Assembly: GCA_016719165.1 (NCBI GenBank)
Contig: JADKAJ010000003.1
Coordinates: 186,001 to 250,000 of the forward strand
DNA: 64,000 nucleotides
Source: Chitinophagaceae bacterium
Lineage (GTDB): Bacteria; Bacteroidota; Bacteroidia; Chitinophagales; Chitinophagaceae
Direction of reading: 5' to 3'
The position numbers were made by a program, and so were the translations under genes. The notes under the pieces were generated by a model. The model saw nothing but the letters and a program-made list of their open reading frames with translations, did no database searches and was not told where the DNA came from. Each line of letters begins with the position of its first letter. Within the stretch, counting starts at the first letter, position 1. Below, piece after piece: positions 1-8,900 of this stretch.

Positions 1-159
1 AATAGATCGATGGATGAAACCCAGGTGAGGTTCAACTTTTTTGATCGTCTCGCCATTCAACGTAATGACGAGGTGCAATACACCGTGTGTGGCAGGGTGT
101 TGTGGTCCTACGTTTATGACTAAGTCACCTTCAGTCGTTGTACCTACTTCTTCCAGCAT
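1..159 (-). CDS. nuoD: NADH-quinone oxidoreductase subunit D, N-terminal part (cut by window edge)
   Basis: This is the 5' end of the 49-kDa subunit of respiratory complex I, which helps form the quinone-binding cavity in the peripheral arm. Only 53 codons lie in the window. They start at the ATG read leftward from 159 and include the family hallmark NVGPQHPATHGVLHL, which is close to invariant in NuoD. The start is one base beyond the nuoC stop (161), so the two are almost certainly translationally coupled. The rest of the gene, and presumably the remaining nuo genes, lie to the left of the window. NuoC and NuoD are separate here, not fused as in enterobacteria. Identification is firm despite the short length. 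Confidence 0.93.
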   Translation of the reverse strand, partial: MLEEVGTTTEGDLVINVGPQHPATHGVLHLVITLNGETIKKVEPHLGFIHRSI

Positions 160-160
160 A

Positions 161-619
161 TCAGAGTTTGATCATATTTATCGGGTCTTCGAAATCTTTT
201 CTCAGGGGATTCTTTCCTTCCCATCCATCTGGCAGTATCAATAACCGCAGGTCAGGATGGTTCAGGAAATTAACTCCAAACATTTCATACACCTCTCTTT
301 CATGAAATTCAGCTGTTTTCCATACCTGGGAAACAGTTTGAATTTCAGGTTTATTCCTGTCCAATTTTGATTTGATAACAATATTGTGCCGGTGTTTTGT
401 TGAAGACAGATGATACACCATGGTCAGATGTGTCTTCCAGTCAATACAAGTCAGGCAAAAAAGATAATCGAAGTATAAAGAAGTGTCATTACGAAGTTGT
501 TGAGCCAGTGGTAACCAGTCCGCCGGCTCTACATTAATATTAAGCCATTCGCCACCTTCTTCAAAAGTGGCTGCGGATAGCAGTTCGGTTATTTTGGCTT
601 TTAGTTCTTCGTTCTGCAT
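161..619 (-). CDS. nuoC: NADH-quinone oxidoreductase subunit C
   Basis: This is the 30-kDa subunit of the complex I peripheral arm, which packs against NuoD and NuoB and carries no cofactor of its own. The 152-aa product has the family signature EREVYEMFGVNF at residues 107-118, followed by HPDLRLLILPDGWEG and the PLRKDF motif near the C-terminus. The length is normal for a stand-alone NuoC. It lies 2 bp downstream of nuoB and 1 bp upstream of nuoD in a minus-strand operon nuoA-B-C-D, so expression is polycistronic. No anomaly is seen. Confidence 0.95.
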   Translation of the reverse strand: MQNEELKAKITELLSAATFEEGGEWLNINVEPADWLPLAQQLRNDTSLYFDYLFCLTCIDWKTHLTMVYHLSSTKHRHNIVIKSKLDRNKPEIQTVSQVWKTAEFHEREVYEMFGVNFLNHPDLRLLILPDGWEGKNPLRKDFEDPINMIKL

Positions 620-621
620 AA

Positions 622-1158
622 CTAATCTTTGGCTGTTCTGATCTGTTCTCTGGTTAATCCGCTTTTAATTTTCTGTTGTAATGTTATTAAAGCATGCATT
701 AGTGCTTCTGGCCTGGGTGGACAGCCTGCTACATAGACATCAACCGGTATCACATGGTCGGCTCCTTTTATTACGGAATACGTATTATAGAAAAAAGGAC
801 CACCGCTTATAGCGCAGGCGCCCATCGCAATCACATATTTAGGATCAGCCATCTGGTCATACAATCTTTTTAAAACCGGGGCCATTTTATTGACGATAGT
901 ACCCGCAATAATGATCACATCGGCTTGTCGTGGTGTAGCACGGGCCACTTCAAAACCAAAACGGGAAAAATCATATTTGGCACCGGCGACTGACATATAT
1001 TCAATCCCGCAACAACTGGTGGCAAATGTCAGGGGCCATAGTGAATTTGACCTGGCCCAGTTGATGACATCATCCAGTTTACTCAGAACAATGCCACCTC
1101 CCGGGGTTTCATGTATCTGTCCGGGAAAGTCTTTTGTTGTATTTTTCTGTGCTGTCAT
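622..1158 (-). CDS. nuoB: NADH-quinone oxidoreductase subunit B
   Basis: This complex I subunit holds cluster N2, the 4Fe-4S centre that passes electrons to quinone. Counting from the ATG at 1158 (178 aa), the expected cluster cysteines are visible: the tandem pair C49-C50 in ATSCCGIEY, C115 in GACAISGG and C146 in VAGCPPRPE. The reading frame stays open upstream to an ATG at 1203, which would add 15 residues and overlap nuoA by 35 bp. I prefer 1158 because it leaves a 10-bp gap and matches the usual NuoB N-terminus better, but the sequence does not prove it. It sits in the operon nuoA-B-C-D. Confidence 0.93.
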   Translation of the reverse strand: MTAQKNTTKDFPGQIHETPGGGIVLSKLDDVINWARSNSLWPLTFATSCCGIEYMSVAGAKYDFSRFGFEVARATPRQADVIIIAGTIVNKMAPVLKRLYDQMADPKYVIAMGACAISGGPFFYNTYSVIKGADHVIPVDVYVAGCPPRPEALMHALITLQQKIKSGLTREQIRTAKD

Positions 1159-1168
1159 CCGTACAATA

Positions 1169-1537
1169 TTATATCCATTTAAGGGCACCTTTCTTATGGG
1201 CATATAAAAATCCCATAAATAGAATAAAAAAGAAAATTATTATTTCGATAAATGCCACCCAACCTATACTCTTTGCCACCACCGCCCAGGGGTATAAAAA
1301 AACAAGTTCCACATCAAAAATCAGGAATATCAGCGCAAAAAGGTAGTACCCTACATTTAATTGTATCCATGTTTTACCCTGCGTGGGTATGCCACATTCA
1401 TAAGGTTCGCCTTTTTGTTTATTGGTAGAAGCTTTTAATACAAACTTTGCAATAAGGATTGCAATGCCAGAAAAGGCAATGGCAGCAATAATGAGTACAA
1501 TTAGCGAGGAAGGACCCATACGCAGATTGATTTGCAC
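1169..1537 (-). CDS. nuoA: NADH-quinone oxidoreductase subunit A
   Basis: This is a small inner-membrane subunit of complex I at the joint between the peripheral and membrane arms. The 122-aa protein has three hydrophobic segments (about residues 9-32, 60-82 and 88-112). The first loop carries the family motif YECGIPTQG (KGEPYECG), whose cysteine is characteristic of NuoA/ND3. It is the first gene of the minus-strand nuo operon visible here. The 95 bp upstream, before the FNR-like gene, should carry its promoter, but I did not find a clean TAnnTTTG element there. Confidence 0.94.
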   Translation of the reverse strand: MQINLRMGPSSLIVLIIAAIAFSGIAILIAKFVLKASTNKQKGEPYECGIPTQGKTWIQLNVGYYLFALIFLIFDVELVFLYPWAVVAKSIGWVAFIEIIIFFFILFMGFLYAHKKGALKWI

Positions 1538-1632
1538 GAATATAGGAACTATGCGTTAAAATCAAATATGACAGTTATCAACGTTGAGGTTGCGGAATAT
1601 CATCTTAAAATTAATTCGTCAACCAGGTAAAA

Positions 1633-2352
1633 TTAACCATATAATTCCTGGTGAATGGCTTTTCTGTCATATCCCATTTCAGTGATGATCTTCTTTGCTT
1701 CGTCTATCATATGCTTCCAACCGCACAGGAAAAAAGAGGCATCCTGTTTATCCCTGCATAAATCCTGATATATAAGATGAACGTATCCATTGTGCCCCTC
1801 CCAATGTTCACGGGATAAGGTGGGATGATAGTGAAAGCCAGGTAATTTATTTTCTAATTCAGTCAGTTCGTCATAATAGAGGAGGTCTGCTTTATTACGA
1901 CAGCCAAAGATCATATGAATCTTTTTAAAGGGAATGTTATGCAGGTGAATATAATTCACCATACTTCTGAAAGGAGCAATACCTGTGCCGGTGCAGATAA
2001 GAAAAATATCTTTTTCGATTTTTTCAGGTAATGTAAAAACTCCCTGGGCACCACGGAAGGTGAGTTCACTGCCAACCGAGATTTCACTAAAAAGATAGGT
2101 TGTTCCCAGTCCGCCCTCTGCATGTACAATCAGTAATTCAAAAATATTGGTGCCATCAGGCCACGAAGCGATGGAGTAACTACGCCATCTTTTATTAGGC
2201 TTTTCATGTATAGGCAGATCCAGCGTTACAAACTGACCAGGTATAAAATCAAATTTTTCCATTTCTGGAACCTGTATCCAGAACCGTCTCGTATTATGAG
2301 TGTGGTCGTCAATTTTCGTTACAATGCCTTTGCGCCAGGGTTGAAGGGCCAT
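1633..2352 (-). CDS. FAD-dependent ferredoxin/flavodoxin-NADP reductase-like oxidoreductase
   Basis: This 239-aa protein has the two-domain ferredoxin-NADP(+) reductase fold. The N-terminal beta-barrel carries the FAD-binding RSYSIAS motif (near residue 58) and the GGLGTTYLF segment. The C-terminal NAD(P) domain carries CTGTGIAPFRSM (around residue 119) and ends in ELYG, the position where FNR proteins usually place a flavin-stacking aromatic residue. No ferredoxin domain is fused to it. It probably shuttles electrons between NAD(P)H and a small carrier; the partner cannot be read from the sequence. It is divergent from mfd (104 bp apart) and upstream of the nuo genes on the same strand, though the 95-bp gap makes cotranscription uncertain. 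Confidence 0.8.
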   Translation of the reverse strand: MALQPWRKGIVTKIDDHTHNTRRFWIQVPEMEKFDFIPGQFVTLDLPIHEKPNKRWRSYSIASWPDGTNIFELLIVHAEGGLGTTYLFSEISVGSELTFRGAQGVFTLPEKIEKDIFLICTGTGIAPFRSMVNYIHLHNIPFKKIHMIFGCRNKADLLYYDELTELENKLPGFHYHPTLSREHWEGHNGYVHLIYQDLCRDKQDASFFLCGWKHMIDEAKKIITEMGYDRKAIHQELYG

Positions 2353-2439
2353 TATTTGGTGATTTTGATAAAGGTAAAACCAATAATAGGGTTATAAGTT
2401 ATGAATTGGGAAAATTATTCCGCTTTTTACGGGATAAGT

Positions 2440-2447
2440 TATCTTTG
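2440..2447 (+). promoter_or_regulatory. -7 promoter element for mfd
   Basis: TATCTTTG matches the Bacteroidota -7 consensus TAnnTTTG and ends 8 bp before the mfd ATG at 2456. If used, the transcript would be leaderless or nearly so. No convincing -33 TTTG is seen at the usual spacing. Confidence 0.5.
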
Positions 2448-2455
2448 CACCTCTC

Positions 2456-5400
2456 ATGAGTGTAATGGATTTGCTGGAACAGTATCAAAATACACCCCGC
2501 CTTTTTCAACTGGCGGACAAACTCTCATTTGCCCAGCCTCAAAAAATATTTCTTGAAAATTTACAGGGAAGTTCATCCCAGTTTGTGGTTGCTGCTGCTT
2601 TTCTGCATCCTTCCTTATCCCGGGTAAATCACCTTGTTATATTAAATGACGGGGAAGAAGCAGCCTATTTCCATAATACACTGGAAAACCTGACCGAGGC
2701 TTTGGATATTTTTTATTTTCCTTCTTCTTTTAAGAATAGGAAAAATTACCAGCTGCTGAACTCATCACATGTGATGTTGCGGACAGAAGCGTTAACAAAA
2801 AGTTGCCGCAGGCGGTAATAAAAAAGTATTGGTAACCTACCCGGAGGCACTTTTTGAAAGAGTAGTATTGCCGGGTACACTTTCTTCCAATATTATACAT
2901 ATTAAGTCAGGGGATACGCTGAACGTGGAGCTCTTATTGTTAAAACTGTCGGATTATGGCTTTGAAAGAACAGACTTTGTATATGAACCGGGGCAGTTTG
3001 CAATCAGGGGCGGTATACTGGATATTTATTCTTTTGGCAATGAAAAACCATACCGGGTAGAATTATTTGGCAATGAAGTGGATTCCATTCGTATTGTTGA
3101 CCCGGAAACTCAGTTGAGTGAACGAAAATTATTACAGGTAAGTATTATTCCGAATGTAGACACACAGTTTGCAAGTGAGGAAAGGATTTCTTTGCTTGAT
3201 TTTTTACCGGAGAATACTGTTGTGTGGTTGCAGGATTATGATTTGTGTAAGGAACGACTGACAGATTGTGAAGAAGATATGCTTGCCTTCCTGCGGCTGC
3301 AGGAAGGACTAAAGGTCCAGGGGGCCAGGGACAAAGTACTCGAAGAGCAGGATGACAAACTGGTTAAGAAAAATACCGGTGAAAATGATTTTATTACTGT
3401 AAAAGAGTTTGAAGAGAAGCTTTTTCAGAAACATACGGTGGGCTTTGGTCATTCGGATTCTTTTCCCGTTCCTTTTTCCTCCTTTACTATTCACTTTTCC
3501 ACTAAAGAACAACCCTCCTTTAACCGGCAGTTTGATTTACTGATAAAAGACCTGAAAAATTGGGAGGCAAAAAAATTCCAGGTTTACATTTTTGCAGAGA
3601 ACCCTAAACAACTGGAAAGATTGCAAAGTATTTTCGACGACCTGAAAGCTGATATAGTTTTTAACCCGGTAAATGTTTCTATTCATGAAGGATTTATTGA
3701 TGAAGACCAAAAAATAGTCTGTTATACTGATCACCAGGTATTTCAACGTTATCACAAATACAAGGTCAAACAAGCCTATAATAAGAATAAAGCTTTAACA
3801 CTCCGTACGCTCCGAGAATTACAGCCTGGGGATTTTGTTACGCATATAGACCATGGTGTTGGTATTTTCAGTGGTTTGCAAAAACTGGAAGTAAATGGAA
3901 GATTACAGGAAGCGGTGCGGTTGATTTATAAGGACACGGATATATTATATGTAAACATCAACAGTTTGCATAAGATTGCGAAATACACCGGTAAGGATGG
4001 TAGTGTGCCAAAAGTGAATAAACTGGGAAGTGATGTTTGGAATAAATTAAAGGAGAAAACGAAAACAAAGGTTAAGGAAATTGCCTTTGACCTGATTAAG
4101 TTGTACGCCAAAAGAAAAGCCCAGCAAGGGTTTCAGCATACGCCTGATAATTACATGCAAACAGAACTGGAAGCTTCTTTTATTTATGAAGATACACCCG
4201 ACCAGAGTAAGGCATCTGCAGATGTAAAAAAGGATATGGAATCGCCTGCGCCAATGGACAGGCTGGTCTGTGGTGACGTGGGCTTTGGTAAAACAGAAAT
4301 AGCTATCCGGGCAGCTTTTAAAACCTGCGTGGATGGAAAACAGGCTGCTGTGCTGGTGCCTACTACTATTCTTGCTTTTCAGCATTTTCAGACATTCAGT
4401 GAACGATTAAAAGATTTTCCAGTTACCGTTGACTATATCAATCGTTTCAAATCAACCAAAGAAAAAAAGGAAACGCTGAAGAAATTAGAAGAAGGTAAGA
4501 TTGATATTATTATCGGGACACATGGTTTGCTTGGCAAGGAAGTTAAGTTTAAAGACCTTGGCTTACTGGTAGTGGATGAAGAGCAAAAATTTGGCGTAGG
4601 GCATAAAGAAAAAATCAAAACGCTTCGTACTGCAGTTGATTGTTTGACATTAACGGCGACACCGATTCCCAGGACCCTGCAATTCTCCCTGATGGGCGCA
4701 AGGGATTTAAGTATCATCAATACACCGCCACCAAACAGGCAACCCATTCAAACGGAAGTGCAGGTGTACAATGAAGACTTTATCCGTGAAGCAATTTATT
4801 ATGAAACAGAAAGGGGCGGGCAGGTATTCTTTATTTATAACAGGATTGCTGGTCTAGCTGAAATGGCCGCCATCATCCAGGCACTGTGTCCTGATTTAAG
4901 TATTGGCTATGCTCATGGACAAATGGAAGGTCATGAACTTGAAAAACATATCCTCGATTTTATTGACAGAAAATATGATGTACTGGTTTGTACCAATATT
5001 GTAGAAAGTGGCGTAGATATTCCTAATGTAAATACCATTATTGTTAACAATGCTCATCAATTTGGATTAAGCGATCTGCACCAATTGAGGGGCAGGGTAG
5101 GGCGGAGTAATAAAAAGGCATTCTGTTATTTATTAGCACCGCCGATGAGTACCTTGCCTAATGATTCACGAAAGAGGTTACAAACATTGGAGCAGCATAG
5201 CGAATTGGGTAGTGGTTTCCAGATCGCCATGCGGGATCTGGATATCAGGGGAGCCGGGAATATGCTTGGTGGCGAACAAAGTGGTTTCATGGCGGAGATT
5301 GGTTTTGAGATGTACCAGAAGATACTGGATGAAGCTATCCGTGAATTGAAGCGGACTGAATTTAAAGAACTGTTCAAAGAAGAAATTGCGAAACAAGATG

Positions 5401-5888
5401 ATTTTGTACAGGATTGCACTATTGATACAGACCTGGAAATTTTAATTCCTGATGATTTTGTAGAGAGTATCACCGAACGATTATCGCTTTATCAACGGCT
5501 GGACAACTGCGAAACAGAGGATGACCTTTTGGTAATGAGGCAGGAACTGGAAGATAGGTTTGGCGCTTTGCCACAACAGGTGGAAGATTTATTCATTACT
5601 GTTCGCTGCCGCAAACTGGCTGTTGATCTGGGCTTTGAAAAAATGAGTCTGAAAGATAATACGTTACGCTGTTTCTTTATCAACCGTCCTGACTCACCTT
5701 ATTTTGAATCGGGTACTTTCCAGAAAGTGATCCAGTTCTTGCAGACAGAAACTAATAAGGGCAAACTTAAACAGACGGGTAAGTTGTTTTTATTGATAGC
5801 CAACAATATGAATAGTATGGAGGAAATGCACCGGTTCTTACTAAGCATGCACAATTATTGTTTTTCAACATCTGCAATCCCCGCTTAG
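2456..5888 (+). pseudogene. mfd: Transcription-repair coupling factor Mfd, interrupted by a +1 frameshift
   Basis: Mfd is an ATP-driven translocase that pushes stalled RNA polymerase off DNA and recruits UvrA. The gene is in two frames: codons from 2456 run to a stop at 2818, and the remainder is open from before 2829 to 5888. Removing one A from the A5 run at 2797-2801 joins the frames seamlessly (RTEALTK then VAAGGNKK then VTYPEALFE) into about 1143 aa, normal for the family. The second part holds the CarD-like RNA polymerase-binding domain (LQPGDFVTHIDHGVG), Walker A (GDVGFGKTE), the DEEQ box (VVDEEQKFGV), TATPIPRTLQ, motif VI (QLRGRVGRS) and the C-terminal TRCF domain. All are intact, so a homopolymer sequencing error or a very recent mutation is more likely than an old pseudogene. 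Confidence 0.85.
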
Positions 5889-5973
5889 CTTATTTCCGTA
5901 CCTGCTTTAAGGCCTCCACAGCATTGGCTTTTCTCAGGTATTTGTATTACTTTTAGTTTTACTAAAATTCACT

Positions 5974-8900
5974 ATGAGATTCTATCCAATTCCCATGATT
6001 GCTGCAATGCTGCTATTCACTTTTTCATTGGCAGCGCAAGATGATTCCCGCTATAATCTCTTGCTAAAGAGTGGATCATTTATTCCTTCAAAAAATATTA
6101 CTGCGAATAAGATAGAGTCATTTAACAGGGTTGCTGCAAGAACAACCGGTAAGGCATTTGCGCTGGTACAATTTGAAAAAATCCCAACCGAATATGAAAA
6201 ACAACAATTGCTCCATTCGGGAATTGAATTGTTAGAATATATCCCTTATAATGCATACACGGTGACTATCACCGGTCAGTTGGACCCGGAATTACTCAGC
6301 CGGATGAAAGCAAGAGCAATAGTGGAGCTTACTGCTGAACAAAAAATGCAACCAGCATTAGCAAAAGGATTATTCCCGGCCCATGCAGTGAAAATTGCAG
6401 GGACATTAGATGTATGGATAAGCTTTCCCAAATCATTTTCTTTTGAAACAGTAAGCCGGGAGCTACAGATAAAGAATTTTGATATTCTCAATGTTGATTA
6501 TAAGACGTACAGGGTGATCACTTTGCGTATAGCTGCAATGCGGTTAAATGAATTAGCCTCACTTCCATTTGTCGAATATGTACAGACGGTTCCAACAGCA
6601 GACCAGGAGTTGAATTATAACAGCATGTTTGCTTCCAGGGCGAATATGTTAAAGGCACCTCTTGCTTATGGAGGTAAAAATCTGAACGGCCAGGGAGTTG
6701 TAATCGGTATTGGCGATAATGGGGATGTGCAGTCGCATCTTGATTTCACTGGACGGTTAATAAACCGGGCAGGTGAAGTAATGAGAGCTCATGCTACCCA
6801 TGTGGCTGGTACTGTTGCCGGAGCAGGAATAATTCAGGAACGCTATGCCGGGTATGCTCCCAAAGCAACAATAATTAACCAGTATTTTTCAGGCATTTTT
6901 GCTAATGCGCCGGCGTATGTACAGGATCATGGAATGGTGATCACCAATAATTCATTTGGGACTGTAGTAACTGATTGTTTTTATAACGGCTTATATGATC
7001 TTTCCTCCCGTATACTGGATCAGCAGGCTTTTGACCTTCCTGAGTTGCAGCAGGTTTTTGCAGCTGGCAATGACGGGGGGTTAACATGTGCCCCCTATCC
7101 CGCAGGATTTAAAACTGTATTGGGAGGCTATCAGTCTGCAAAAAATGTATTGACAGTTGGGAGTACAGATTATAAAAGTGATATCAGTGGCTTTTCCAGT
7201 CGTGGGCCAGTTCGGGATGGTAGATTGAAACCGGAGATCATGTCACAGGGTCAGCTTGTGGCTTCCACCTGGGTAAGCAACTTGTATAGCTATAATAATG
7301 GTACCAGCATGGCCGCTCCGGGAGTATCCGGTGGCCTGGCATTGTTAATTCAACGATACCGTCAATTGAATGCCGGGGCCAATCCTAAAAGCGGGTTGAT
7401 GAAAGCCTTGCTTTGTAATGGGGGAGATGACAAAGGGAATCCCGGGCCTGACTTTAGGTATGGCTTTGGAAGAATGAACCTGTTACGTTCTGTTGCCACG
7501 ATAGAAAATGCAACTTATTTTAATTCAACGGTTACAAATTCATCAACCAATACGCATGCTGTAATTGTTCCGGCCAATACAGCTCAGCTTAAGGTTTTAG
7601 TCTATTGGCAGGATCCTCCTGCTTCGGTAATGGCTTCAAGCACTTTGGTAAATGATATAGATATTGAAGTAGTCACTCCATCAAGTGGAATTGTTTTACC
7701 TGTTATTTTGGATACAATTCCCGCCAACGTAAACAATGCAGCAACAACGGGAGCCGATCATATCAATAATATTGAACAGGTAGTTATTGATAACCCGGCT
7801 GCAGGAACTTATGATATAAGAGTAATCGGTTCAGCTATTACACAGAATCCTTCGCAGGAATATTTCCTGGTGTATGATCTGATTCCTGAAAGCCTCGTTC
7901 TTTCAAATCCTGTTGGAGGAGAATCATTGGTGCCTTCCGTATCTGCTTTTGATACCTGTTATATTCAATGGGATTCGTATGGAGGTACTGCCAATGATTT
8001 TACATTGGAATTTTCAAGTGATAATGGGACAAACTGGACTACATTGAGTAATACCATACCCGCAGCCAGCCGAATTTATAACTGGGGTGTACCCAATACT
8101 CCAACTGACCAGGCAAGAATAAGAATTACAAAGAATAGCACTGCATTTACACAAACAAGTTTTCCTTTCACCATAACAGCAATGAGTACAGTTTCTTTAG
8201 ATCCTGTACAATGTGAAGGGTACATAAAAATTAACTGGACAGCCGTCAATGGTGCTACAGATTATGAAGTGATGATGTTACAGGGGGATGAAATGATTTC
8301 AGTAGCTACAACTCCATTACTTACTTACACGTTTAGTGGTTTATCAAAAGATTCTTTATACTGGGTAACCGTACGACCAAGAATCAATGGTAGTACGGGC
8401 AGAAGAGCCAATGCTGTTTCCCGTCAACCAAATAATGGGACTTGCACCGGAACGATATCCGATAATGACCTGAAGATTGATGCAATTGTTGCGCCTGCTT
8501 CATCCGGAAGGATTTTTACTGCTTCAGCATTGTCAAATAATGAATCTATAACTATCCGGATCAAAAACCTGGATGATGCTGCTTCAGCAGGGAATATTAA
8601 TGTTAGTTATACTATTAATGGAGGAGCAGCTGTAAATGAAATAATAACATCACCTGTTGCGGATATAGCTGCAGGGGGAACAATTGATTATACTTTTATC
8701 ACCCCTGCTAATCTTTCCGGCGTTGGTACCTACAGTGTGCAAGTAACAGCTGCAAAAGCTACTGATCCGGTTATTACAAATAATAGTTTCACTAAAATGT
8801 TTAAGCAGTTAGATAATCAGCCTATCACAAATACGGAGCTCCCCTGGCTGGATAATTTTGAATCTGCAACTGTACAAACTGTGAGAAATGTTCAAATGGG

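Noticed and set aside
2797..2830. Programmed +1 frameshift in mfd
   Set aside because: No known slippery motif, stimulatory structure or precedent for Mfd. A single inserted A in a homopolymer explains it better.
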